Assembly (NCBI RefSeq): GCF_009727055.1
Contig: NC_052354.1
Coordinates: 3,436,677 to 3,500,676, forward strand
Origin: Benincasa hispida
Taxonomy: Eukaryota > Streptophyta > Magnoliopsida > Cucurbitales > Cucurbitaceae
Reading direction: 5' to 3'
DNA: 64,000 nt
A model generated the notes under the pieces. That model was not told the origin of the DNA. It did no database searches and saw only the letters and a list, made by a program, of their open reading frames with translations. Position 1 is the first letter of the stretch; every line of letters starts with the position of its first letter. Below, piece by piece: positions 22,464 through 34,204 of this stretch. Made by a program: the position numbers and the translations under genes.

Positions 22464-23442
22464 CTAAGGGTGTCATTTTAATTCAAATATATCAAAAGGT
22501 ATCAAGTATACCAAATATATCAAGTATATTAAGTGTATCGGGTATATCAATATATATATATATATTTACATTTCCTGTTTTTAATCGTGGGTTGGGCTTC
22601 TTTTTTTTCTTTTTTCTTTTTGTTATTTTTGCAAAACTAAAAGGTCTGAGCTATGGGCCTAGTATTAGTAACTTGTTTTGCCCATTTTGCAACTACCCTT
22701 GTACCAAACTATATGACAATATGTTGTTTTTATCTTGCACTAAATTATCTACTATTATGAAAAATCCAAAGTTATTATTATAGACTTGAACAATTTGTTA
22801 ACATACAAGTGAATCATGTTCGAGTAATAATTTAAAGACTCTATAGTATATGAATAAAGCTGAGTGCTGGTAACACAATTGATAGACTAATTTATAATTA
22901 ATGCAAATGATTTGATTTAAGTTGTTCATGTGGAGACACGTGGATGTAGGTCTCTTTTATGAGTGTTTTGTGCAAAAACAATTTAAACATGGGAATAATG
23001 TAAATATGTGAAAAATACTCCAATTCTGAATTATATTTGTTTTTACATGTACTTTGCAAAACACTAGATAAGATGCAAAGTAGCCAAATAAGTATAAACT
23101 CCAAACTTCATGGACTACAAAAATTATTTTATCCCATGTGTTTTAAACTTTGGTGGTGTTTGGCCCATTATTTTGGAATTAGAGGGGATTTGACATTTGA
23201 AGTCAAACCCATGTTTGAACATTTGGAATAAGATTCCTAGGATTAAAAACAAATTTATAGATTTGGAATATGTTTTTTTTTAATGAATGTCAAGGTCCGA
23301 GAAAAATTTCCCTTCATCCCTTACCTCTTATGAATAGTCATTGATGATCGTCGACGACAAACTCAATTGACTTCTTGATCAATCGTCGATGATCGATCGT
23401 TTTGACTATCACCGTTAGTGGTCGACCGTCTTAATCATTGAC

Positions 23443-23550
23443 AACCGACCGTTGTGACAGTTAATGACCAATCATTGTGACTGTTGATGACCAACCGTAG
23501 TGACGGTCAACGACCAAACGTCATGACCCTTGGTGACCGATTGTCTTGAC
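23443..23550 (+). repeat. 23-bp tandem array (GACCAACCGT type)
   Basis: Units of exactly 23 bp start at 23443, 23466, 23489, 23512 and 23535. They share the frame GACCAA.CGT..TGAC.GT. More degenerate copies and inverted pieces (GTCGACGAC, CGATCGT) extend the block from about 23335 to 23710. Confidence 0.8.
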
Positions 23551-24659
23551 AATCGGAGATAGACCAATTGTCTAAATTGTTGGCGATTGTTGATCACACC
23601 ATTGGCAGCGATCATCTCGATTGCCAACGATAGATTGTTTTGACCGCTAACAATCGACCATCATGATTATTAATGACTAACCATAGTTGATGATCAATAT
23701 CCAAACATCATGATTGATGGATTTACTTTGTTTCTCCATCTTTTCCCTTCAATTTCACGTTTCATTCTCCCCTTTTCATTTTGCCACAAAAATAATAAAA
23801 AAAATAAGATTGATGGATTAAGAATACTATGAAATGCAAATATCAAATGTAGAATTCATTTCACGACCACAATAAAAAAGAGACAAGGGATTTAAAGCAA
23901 AACTATCATTGTTATAATATCTAAATTCCAAACTTTACTACTTTATTATCGAAAGATAAATTTGTTACTTAAAAAGTGATAAATTGAAATTTTAAAGACA
24001 AATTGAAGTTGTTTAAAAACATAATTTCAAAACTTTGTTACTTAAAACCATTTTTTATATAAAAATAAACAAATCATTATCATTCATATATTATTGTCAT
24101 AGAAATGAATGAATCGAATGAATTAATTTAGAATGATGAAAGACAAACTAATTTAAATTTCATTTTAAAAATGATTAGATTAATAGCTCGTTTAGATGGA
24201 TTTGAGAAAAAAGTATTTTTTAAAAAAACCATTTTTATTTAACTCTTTTAATCGAAACGGTTTAAAATACATTCAAAAGCTATTTTAAATGGTTTTTAAA
24301 TATTTTTTTCTTTTTTAAAATGGCTTATTTTTTTAAATTAGACCCTTAAAAATATATGCCAAATGCACTGTAATTTTTCAATCAAAATCATCATTAAAAT
24401 TATGTAAAATATACTAAAGATTACCTAGTTTATAAAATAACCACTAAATAATAGAAAAAAAAAATCAGATTATCCAAATTCATGGCTGTACCATAAATAT
24501 AATATTTGTAATTTTCAATCTTCAAAGTCCCCTCAAATAAGTTCTCAAATATTTGATTCCTAATTTTTTTAGATGAACTTGGAAAGGTGGTTTTTTTATT
24601 CCTCTTTGAAGTTGAAGTTTGACATAGGGTTAAGTATATATATTATTTACAATAATATA

Positions 24660-24955
24660 AAATTTAGGTTTTGATAAAAACAGGAGACAAGAAGTTTCCA
24701 ACCTTCTTCTTCAGGCACGCAAAACTCACAAAACTACCACTGCCGCCCGCCGTCTCCCTCCTAGCCTTGCTACGCCGCACGTCGTCTCCGCCTCACGCCG
24801 CCGTCGACCACCGGTTAGTCTCGCCAGTTTTCTCTCTCCAAATCCATCTTTCGCAGCTTTCTCTCTCCTTAAGATTACGTCCTTCGGCCACCGCACCGCA
24901 GCCACACTGCCGCCGCCGGATAAGAATACTCAAGTCTTTTTGGGTAAGATTCAGC
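24660..24955 (+). promoter_or_regulatory. Candidate BOP1 5' leader exon and core promoter
   Basis: A sharply GC- and CT-rich segment with CCGCCGTCTCC and CGCCGCCGTCGACC runs up to GTAAGATTCAG, a good splice donor near 24953. The BOP1 start codon lies in an exon that begins after an acceptor at CACAG (26260). A non-coding leader exon joined across about 1.3 kb would explain this. Transcript data would be needed to confirm it. Confidence 0.4.
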
Positions 24956-25256
24956 GGGTAGGAGTGCTCTAAACTCCATTCGAACTCAAATAAGGTTCTT
25001 TAAAATTGTCCCTAACAATTGGAAGAGCTTCAAATAAATTTGAACACTTTTCTGCAGAGTTCCAAGTCCGTCTTGGTGAGTGTTAGGTAAGAAAGCTTTG
25101 TTCAGGTTTTCCGTACTGAGAACTCTTAATTGTATAATACGAGTAGTTTCGGACTCCTGGACTCGTTCCAGCGAAGACTCAAAACTCTTTTGGTAAGATT
25201 TAGGTGTTAAAGTATTGTTTGGACCCTTTTGAACTCTTAGTAAGTTCGTAAATTAA

Positions 25257-25374
25257 CAATTTAAATGGCTAAGAGGTCAAGGGCCACCTACTGGGAATTA
25301 ATTTCTGAGGAGTTTTTTTGACACCAAATGATGCAGGGGACTCGCGAATATTAAAAAAGAAAAAAGTAAGTTTT
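25257..25374 (+). mobile_element. tRNA-derived SINE remnant upstream of BOP1
   Basis: The order GGTCAAGGGCCACCTA, GGGAATTAATTT, TTGACACCAAATG, ATGCAGGGG, ACTCGCGAATATT and an A-rich tail follows the body of an Au-type plant SINE with part deleted. A candidate duplication GTAAATTAA flanks it (25248-25256 and 25375-25383). The family call comes from memory of the SINE consensus. Confidence 0.55.
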
Positions 25375-26271
25375 GTAAATTAATTCATGACTGCTTGAAA
25401 CTCTCTTTTTGTAGTTAGGACCTGATTCGGAGTGTTCAGTTTAAGAGTTAAGGTTTTGAGTAAGGATTATCGCATCCACATTCTTTCAGTTCCGGTTTTG
25501 GGATTTCAAGTTGATTTATGCCTTGTTCCTGTTACTTTTTTTAATTGGCTACCATTGGGCTTGTTTTAGGAGTGCAATAGTTAAGTCGAATTCTACTTTA
25601 TGGGTCTGTTTGATATATATGTTAATATGTTGGTTGTTATATCCATTTTATATATATTTCTCATATGAAATTCTGAAATAGTTGTGTTGTCATGATTGAG
25701 CATGCCTGGATGCATATGGATGTTCTTATTTATATAGTTGGACGCGCTTGGATGCTTGTTGTGACTGTATTTTGTATAGCATGCCTTTGCACTTTGGTGT
25801 TCACCTATCTCTATGAGTGCATAATGGCAGTTGTACTTTATGTCTATGAGAAAACATAGTTTTAGTACATCAAGTATTGCCATTGCTGCCTTCATCACCC
25901 TTTCATTCACGTAGGAAAAATAATCAAATCTAGAAAAATATGATAGAAAGAAATTATCGTGATATAAAGTTGATTTTAAACTATAGTTTCTTGAGAAAAA
26001 GTATTGAAAATCTAAGTTGTCTAATTTTTCAAACTATTGTTTTTGAACAATATTACAAATCTGACGTACCCAACCCAAAAAATCCCTCTAACCCTTGGGC
26101 TACATTTGTTTAAATGGGCTGAAATAGGTGGTCTCACATACGGACCAATCTTCCATATCAAACATGTCTCCTCTGAGTTGATTACTAATAAAATCATGTA
26201 AAACCCTATATTGGTTCCTTTTGTTCTTCACCTTCTTTCTCACTAGTCATTCCTGCACAGGGAAAGAAATA

Positions 26272-29200
26272 ATGAAGTTGAAGATTGACAGCAAGAGCTT
26301 ACAGAAGACACACAAACTACAGAAAAAGCATGGTACAAAGAAAAGCCACGTCGATGAAAGCCAGACGCAATCGGAAAAGCAGAACAATGTTGAACTACAT
26401 TTAGAACAAGAAGCTCCAACCCTAGATGAGGCTCCATTACAACAACATTCAGATTCTGCTCCACCCTTCGGTTGTAATGAGGTCTGTTGCCTTTATCTTT
26501 TTAGTGGAAACTTATGGTTTCAATTTTTGTATGGGTTGGATTTTTGTGGGAAGTCATGTTGTTTGTATTTTTGGATTTTTTTGCTGCAAATTGCATTTAA
26601 TACTATTTAGAGTTACTGTAGCAGGATCATGTCAATGCGGGTGACAACCATGGTAATTTTGAGAACGATCATGACCAAGAAAACGAGAATGACAACCCCA
26701 TACCTGATCCAGTAGATGAAGAAAGTGATTCATCTGAGGATGAGGTGCGTGTAAATTCAATAGGCACATCAAATGATAAAATAATAACCTCTTATTTATT
26801 TTTACAATATAGCGTGATCAAAATATTGGTAAATACTGCCGATGTATAAAAAAATACGACTTTGACAACCATACGAGAGGACAAACTCTTCTTTACCCCC
26901 CATACCCCCAAGGACAGCATATTATTATTGAATCATCAACCGTGTACTTGTTTTCAAAGTTTTTCATCAATAAATTATAGAATTTCATATTTATTTTTCA
27001 TATTTCAATTCTATCTTTTGTTTTGCTAATGCACATGTTTGATGTTTAATGATTAATATATGTACTTAAAATAGCGTTTTATAACTTAAATAAGCTTGTT
27101 ATAAAATTTCACGAAAAAATCGCATCATTCTTATATGGTTTCTTTATATCCATGATTTTTTTTTGGAATATCCGTCTATACATTCGTAAATCTGAGTTAT
27201 TGACATTGACAAGGATATTTTAATCCTTAAGCAGCATGAAGTTTCCTTCTTAAATTTTAATTGTTAGCAGGTAGCTCCTAGGAACACAATTGGAGATGTT
27301 CCCTTGGAATGGTATAGAGATGAAAAACATATTGGATATGACATATCTGGAAAGAAAATATTGAAGAAAGAAAGAGAAGACAGATTACAATCATTTTTAG
27401 CAAGTGCTGATGACTCAAAAAGTTGGTGAGTTTTTGGTTGTTGAGATCAATTCTTTTCTTCCTCCCACATTAATCAATTCTTTTCTTCCTCCCACATTAC
27501 CTTGATATTTATCATTCATGAGAAAAAGTTCGTCCACTATAACTATCATTTTGTGCTTTTGTAATTTTAGAGTTGTCTTGAGCAGCCAAGGTACTCAATA
27601 TCTAAATGTTCCTTTTGCTTAAGCATGTGACATCTCAAAATATTTTTTCTCCTTTAATGTGTATATAATGGCATGACCATAGGTGCACTAGCCAATTAAA
27701 CACATCTTGACTAGTCTTAGCACAAATTGTTTCGATGACAATATTTGGCTTAGGGAAACTTGAAGGATATTGATATGCTAGGTAAGTGGCCACTTCTTCA
27801 AACTAGTATATACACTTCCTCTCTTAGTGAAGTATAGGATATGAGGTCTCTCCCTGTCTTTTATTATGATGATGTGGTATTTATGCCTCTTTGTCCCACT
27901 TGGTTCGGTAGCAGAAGCATTATTGGCTCGCAAAGAAGATTGTGCTACTTAGATGAGAATTAATGTGGTTGAGAAAGTGATTGAGAAAGCCATAAATTCT
28001 ATTATTTTTTTTTTAAAACGGAAACAGGCCTCTTCATTGATATAATGAATTGAGACAATTGCTCAGAGTACAATAGAAAGATACAAAGGAGAAGTAAATA
28101 TACGAGTCAACTAAGAAACCAACTCCGAATATGGCCAATAAAAACAGTCACCAAAACAAAAATAACAACACATACAAACAAAAACGACCAAGAATACAAG
28201 CCAAAAATAATCTGAATAGAATACTGCTTTCCAGTTCAAGTAGAGATCTTGCTGTGAGGCTCTTCAATCCATAGGCTTAACGGAAGAGGCACCCTGAAAT
28301 CAAAATCCACCTAATGAGACTTCAACTGCATTAGATCAAATCAACTGTGGCCTAGATTTCTGAGAAGGACTTAACAAAGCTTTTGAGAACTTCAACCCTG
28401 AGAGCTTACTCTCAATCCAATAATAATCGTGGGCTTGAACTATGTGCTTCAAATGAATAGGACCCTTAGAGGGGGACAATGGATAGAGACATGATGCAGA
28501 CTCGACAAAAATGCTAGACATCTTCGAATACAAACAAAGCAATGAGGACAGCCCCAAAGTATCAACTTGCACTGCAACTTCTTGGTCAGCTTCATTCCAA
28601 AAATCTATGTCTTCAATCAAACAGATTTTAAAAGAGTACGGTCCATCCAAAATTAATCCACAAACGTTAAGTATGGACTTTAAATGTGGTGGAATTTCAG
28701 GATGATGCAATGGAGAACAACATGAATTACCCTCCACTCTTGAATTCAAATTCTCTTCCTCGTGAAACAGAACATTCAAATCTCCTCCCAAGTTATCGAG
28801 TTGTGCTGGTGAATCCTGGTCATATTATCCTCAAAGGAAACTGTATCCTCGCTGCTCGCACTAAAAGAAGGTGAACAGGAAAAATCAGAACTCCTTCTTC
28901 TGGCGCGAAGTCAAGGGGGAGCAAGGGGTACCTCTTAGAAACCGAACCTCTAAGTTAGGATTAAAAATCAGAGTAATTAAATTTCTGAGTTGACGGTAAG
29001 AAAGAAACTGACTTCTTGGTGGGTGGTGGCAATTGAGCACACACACAGCAGGCTTCTAAAAAGTCTGTGTTAGTCTCTGATACAGTTGATTTACAGATGG
29101 ATCGAAAGCCATAAATTCTATTTGTATTTTGATTTTGAATTTTTTATATCAATCATGACAAGCTGTATTACAAAATGTACAATTCACTCTGACACTCCCA

Positions 29201-32200
29201 ATTGTGTTGGCATTCAGTTGTTTTATTAATCCCATTTGGGGTATTCTTGGTGATTTTTTTAGTCTATTAACTTATCATCCTTTAGGCGCAAGGTATATGA
29301 TGAATATAATGATGAGGTAATAGAGTTATCGAAGGAAGAAGTCAGGCAACTGCGGAAACTGCTCAAAGGAAAGGCTCCGCATGCAGATTTTGATCCATAT
29401 GAGGTTTGTTGTTGTTATTTTTTCTCCTTTTTAATCTATTTTTTAGCTTTTCTTTTAATATAATATTTCTTGCCATGATAGGCTTTTCCTAATTTATTAT
29501 ATATTTTTTTTGTCTTTTTCCAACTGCAGTCTTATGTTGATTGGTTTAAGTGGGACGATGCCAAGCACCCACTGTCAAATGCACCTGAACCAAAAAGGCG
29601 TTTTATCCGGTCAAAATGGGAAGCCAAGAAGGTAAAGGTTTCAAATTTTGTCCACAGATAGAAATTGCTTCATGTGTTCTACCACTTTAGGCATTAGCAA
29701 AATTTTCTACTGAATAAGAAATATTTTCCCATTGACCATAATCATATATTTGATTGTACCAATGTAGAATCATATTGTTGAAATATGTTAAATTAGCCCT
29801 AAGGGCATTTTTGTCTTTTTACTATATTTGCTAAATTAGGGTTTCACATTATTCTATTTATATCTAGGGTTGGGTCTATTGTAAACAAGAGATAACAATA
29901 ATAAGTTCTTTTCTACCGTGGTTTTTCTTCCCTGAATTAGGGTTTTCCACGTAAACTCCTTGTGTTGTCTTCTTTCCCTATTTCAATACATATATCTTCC
30001 CTTGTATGTTCTTCCATATTTCTTGATTGAAGCTTGATTTCTCATAAAAGCATTTGCTTACCTGTGATCTAGTTCCATGTTTTGTGCTCTACATTTTCTG
30101 GTTTTGGTTTTGGCAAATTCTATAGGTTGTTCGATTAGTTCGGGCAATTCGAAATGGACATATTAAATTTGAGAAGCCCAAAGAAGAGCAACGTTTCTAC
30201 AATTTGTGGGGAGATGATTCTAGCTCCACAGAGAAGACGACACATTTGTCTTACATTCCTGCACCAAAACCGAAGTTGCCAGGTAGTATTTTGCTGTCTT
30301 CTAGAGTTTTAGGTGTTTACCAATTTTATGTGGCATTTGATAGAATCCAAATTGAACTAGAATTATATTGCAATACAAAAGATGAACTTACAAGATAAAC
30401 TAGGTAATTTGAGGAACATGGACTCCCCCTTTCTTGAGATCACTTAGATTCGCCCTAAGTCAATTGAATTGATGTCTAACTTTCTCTTTTCCGACCTTCT
30501 CTCTTTATAACCTAATACCATAGTGAACTCCCTAACTAATTACTAATATACTCTTGTAATGCTCTAATAACATTCCTATAATTTATTTGCTAAGTACCTT
30601 ACTTTTTTGACAGGTCATGATGAATCATATAATCCTTCATTGGAATATATCCCTACTCAAGAAGAAATAAACTCATATCAGTTAATGTATGAAGAAGATC
30701 GACCAAAGTTTATTCCTAGGAGGTGATAAAGCTTTGTATATAGCCAATAGCTAACAGTATTATTCATTCTATTTTTATCATCTAGCTATCTCCTTTTTTG
30801 TTGTGTGTTCATCGGTTTATATTTATATTTTTTATGGTCAGGTTTACATCCATGAGAAGCGTACCTGCCTATGACAACGCTCTTAAGGATGCATTTGAAC
30901 GTTGTTTGGATCTATACTTGTGCCCTCGTGTGAGGAAGAAACGTGTAAGCAAAATAGATCAAGATCATTTACTTCTTTTGAAAAAATTATACCCTACTAT
31001 AGTTTTTATGGTCTCACTCCAGATTTGGGCTATATTCATGTTATTCTAGTACTCATAACTATTCAAGTACATTGATCTTTTTTTTTTTTCTTATTACATG
31101 TCTCAGATTAATATTGATCCTGAATCTTTGAAACCTAAGCTGCCAAACCGGAAAGATCTTAAACCTTATCCAACTACATGCTATCTTGAATATAGAGGTC
31201 ATAAGGATGCTGTAATGTCCATTTCAACTGAAGCCAATGGCCAATGGATTGCTTCAGGTAAGAATAACAAATGTAGAGATTCAATAATTTTGTTCACGAG
31301 ACTAGAATAATTGTTTTAATTTGGATCCTATTTTTTGCTATTGTGATTCAAGGTTCATTGGACGGAACTGTTCGGATATGGGAAGTTGAAACAGGTAGAT
31401 GTCTCAAAGTATGGGAGCTTGGGGAAGCTGTAAAGTATGTAGCTTGGAATCCTAAGCCTGAGCTTCCAGTATTGGCTGCTGCTGTGTAAGACTAATGATA
31501 TCATTTTCAGGATGTTTAAACTATGGTATCACATCCTATTTTTTGTTAATTTTATAATACACATTCTGCAGGGGTGTTGATGTATTGCTTTTAAACACTG
31601 GTTTTGGGGATGGGGAGGTTCAAGCAAAAATTAAGGAAGTTCTCCATGTCGACAAACTTCCCGTGACAGAAAATTCTGGTAGTGTGAAGTAGTGATTTAT
31701 GTTAGTTCCTTGGTTAATTTGATTGTTGTCCTAATTTGTGATGATTCTGTGCATAGATAAGACACCAGTTGCGACCTGGCTTCAAGATGACAAGATCGGG
31801 GGGATTAGATTGAGGCATTTTAAGGTGCTTTTCTATTCACATTCTCTAATGTTATGATACTTACATTTTTCACTCTATCCAGAATCAAGTGGCTCTTTCT
31901 AAATGAGTAATGTAACTGGAGTTTCTTGTCTTTCAATGTGGGTTGCAGACTGTATCTGCAGTTGAATGGCATCGTAAAGGAGATTACCTTTCAACAGTTA
32001 TGCCAGCTGATATCCTATTCAAGTTTGTTTTGAAGTTTTACTATCTTTATTTCACTTGAATTTACTTTTGAGTTACAGTGTCCATCCATCTAATCTATGG
32101 TAAAAAGCATTCTTGTTCTTAAATTTATTCTTTCCATTTGTAAATCATATTTTGTTGTCTGACCTGTAGTTTTGATGAATAACATCTGTTAGCTGACATT

Positions 32201-34204
32201 AGTCAACTTGATGCCATTTTGGTTCGTGCCTTTTATTTGACCTATATGTTTTTTTCAAGTTCACGATTCTAAGTTTGTAAGAAGATTAATTTCCACTGGT
32301 TACTTATGAGGCCTTGTGTTAGCATAAATAATGCTGTGCAAAGTTAGGTCTTGTGGCAACTCACGTGAAGGAGGTCAGTTTGGGCGTTTGGGAGTTCTAA
32401 CTATCTTGATTCTCTTGTTGCTTTATGGTCTTTACACTTGTTCTATCTGGTTGTGCAGATGTTATTGGGATGTTTTCTACATTTTTAAATATATTTTTTT
32501 AATTCTGGTTGTGTACATGCTTTGCACAGATGTTATTGGGGATGTTTTCTCCTTTTCTTCCTTGCTTTCTACCGGATTGATTGTAGTTTCATTTTTCCTA
32601 ATGGCACTGTTGTTTCCAATTGAAGATATGTTGAGTCCTTGTCGAGTAGGACCTTTTTTGTCTGATATTTTCTTGTATGTTGGGCGAAGTCGTAGCAATT
32701 ATATATTTGTTTGTTTTAAGATAGCTCCAGTTTTTCTTGACTTGTCTTACGTGAATCAAGAGCAATTCTTATTCATCAGCTCTCTACAAAGCTAACACAA
32801 AAAATTCCATTCAAGTTGCGTGGGCTTCCTGTTTCATCAGTTTTTCATCCCACTCAATCTATCCTCTTTGTATCAACGAAGACGGAGGTCCGTGTTTATA
32901 ATCTATTGAAGCAAAAGCTCATGAAAAAACTGAAAACTGGACTCCGTGAAGTTTCTTCTATTGCTGTGCATCCAGCTGGTACACCTTTAAGCCTCGTTGG
33001 TGACTTGATTACATTACTTTGTGCTGCTTCCATATAAAAACTTTGGTTCTTGGAAAAGTTTTTACAGTGAATTTTTTATGTAGGTGATAATGTTATCGTG
33101 GGGAGCAGAGAAGGAAAATTATGTTGGTTTGATATGGACCTTTCATCACAGCCTTACAAAATTCTCAGGTAATCTTCCCGCAGCCCTGCCCTCTCTTCTT
33201 TTCTGGATAGAATAAATAACTTGGGAAACGGCATGATGTTTAAATATTTGAATGTGAAATAATGTTCACATGGAGGGATTTTTGGGTAGGAGGAACCACC
33301 CCCTTTTTTCTTGCTACCTTTTAAAGTCAATTCTCTTAACGTTTGTTTTGGAATATTTGTGCAGCTGCCATCCAAAAGATATCACAAATGTTGCCTTCCA
33401 TCGATCACGTCCATTGTTTGCATCTTGCTCTGATGATGGCACCGCATATGTTTTCCATGGGATGGTTTACTCGGATCTTACACAGAATCCCCTTATTACA
33501 CCGTTGGAAATACTAAGAGGACACAAAAACGTTAATGGAAGAGGTGAGTTGATAAGTTGTTCTTGGATGCGAGGTTGCAACTTTTATGCTTGGTCGTCAA
33601 AATATAAATCAAGTAGAAAGAAAGTAGTGTTTTGAACAAGAATATGCAATATTATGATAGAAACCTAAAAAGCACTGACACTTTAGTTTGGCCTGTGTGT
33701 ACGTATTCGATACGTGTTAGACACTTGGACACTTTGACACTTGTTGAATATGTGTTGGCCACTTGTTAGTGTAACAAATGTTAAACATGCATAGAACACT
33801 TGTTGAGTAGACTAAAAAGACACATATATGATAATAATAATAAACTTTGAATGTTAATGATAAAACTCATTTTTTATGTATATAAATGCATCAACTCATT
33901 TTCTTTGAATTTTCTTCTAGTATAAAACTGATATATATATATATTTTTAAAAGTGTATATTTTAATAATTGTGTCTTTGCTGTGTAGTATCCTAGATTTA
34001 AAAAAATGTCACGTCTCGTTGTCCATGTTGGGATGTGTCAATGTCTCATATCTGTAGCAGTGTTTCTATAGGTAAAAATTGATATTTCACTATCACATTG
34101 CTTGTTTTTCAAATGCAGGAGTAATGGACTGCAAATTTCACCCGATGCAGCCATGGTTATTTACTGCTGGTGCAGATTCAGTGATCAAATTGTACTGCCA
34201 TTGA
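26272..34204 (+). CDS. BOP1: Ribosome biogenesis protein BOP1 (PeBoW complex, WD40)
   Basis: BOP1 works with Pescadillo and WDR12 in the nucleolus on 60S subunit pre-rRNA processing. Seventeen coding exons join in frame: 26272-26481, 26625-26744, 27271-27425, 29286-29403, 29530-29631, 30126-30282, 30614-30722, 30842-30944, 31107-31257, 31353-31485, 31572-31678, 31757-31824, 31949-32009, 32751-32978, 33084-33168, 33365-33543, 34119-34204. They give 723 aa. A basic start (MKLKIDSKS) leads to an acidic tract (residues 71-110, 16 of 40 Asp/Glu). The BOP1NT domain follows (about 111-385; [41 protein letters not shown]), then WD40 repeats ([17 protein letters not shown] at about 409; [12 protein letters not shown]). 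It ends [13 protein letters not shown], the family's usual C-terminus. Intron 13 has AT-AC ends; all others are GT-AG. Introns 3 and 5 contain transposable elements. Confidence 0.97.
28004..29103 (-). mobile_element. Non-LTR retrotransposon copy in BOP1 intron 3
   Basis: A perfect 19-bp duplication GAAAGCCATAAATTCTATT flanks the unit (27985-28003 and 29104-29122). The left edge is a T-run, meaning an A-tail on the minus strand. Together these mark target-primed insertion in antisense orientation to BOP1. A minus-strand frame of 151 codons (28336-28791) starts [15 protein letters not shown] do not recognise it as a known reverse transcriptase or endonuclease domain. The copy is probably 5'-truncated. 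Confidence 0.85.
29776..29988 (+). mobile_element. Small solo LTR (213 bp) in BOP1 intron 5
   Basis: The unit starts TGTTGAAATATG and ends TTTCAATA, near-inverted ends in which the usual terminal CAACA reads CAATA. It is flanked by CATAT at 29771-29775 and 29989-29993. The interior phrases TTAAATTAGCCC and TCTATTTATATCTAGG are typical of a short plant copia or TRIM LTR with a TATA region. No internal domain is attached. Confidence 0.7.
32010..32750 (+). other. U12-type AT-AC intron (BOP1 intron 13)
   Basis: The conserved protein path VMPA-GESRA requires codon GGT split as G|GT, placing the intron exactly from 32010 to 32750. It begins ATATCCTAT and ends TTAC. The minor-spliceosome donor consensus is ATATCCTTT (8 of 9 match). 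TTTCTTGAC at 32733-32741 fits the branch consensus TTCCTTRAC (8 of 9), with its branch A 10 nt before the 3' end. No GT-AG pair restores the frame and residues. All three signals fit a minor-class intron. Confidence 0.92.

Larger units (their letters stand above)
19969..24659. other. Intergenic region between primase and BOP1
   Basis: The primase 3' UTR probably occupies the first 200 nt. Beyond it the DNA is AT-rich without recognisable coding sequence. A TATA-like CTATAAAAGG lies near 21731 with no gene behind it. Two tandem blocks stand out (22045-22345 and 23443-23550), along with a poly-T run (about 22432-22460), a TATCAAGTATA-type low-complexity stretch (22490-22565), and an A/T-rich relic around 24190-24350. 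Confidence 0.6.

Noticed and set aside
28336..28791. A host gene on the minus strand in BOP1 intron 3
   Set aside because: The frame lies entirely within a unit bounded by a 19-bp target duplication and an A-tail, so it belongs to the inserted element.
32010..32750. A GT-AG alternative for BOP1 intron 13
   Set aside because: The nearest GT (32023, in CAAGTTTG) and the available AG sites do not restore the conserved GESRA junction or the frame. AT-AC does so exactly.
32331..32795. 154-codon plus-strand frame
   Set aside because: It lies almost wholly inside the AT-AC intron of BOP1, is low-complexity and hydrophobic, and runs into exon 14 in the wrong frame.
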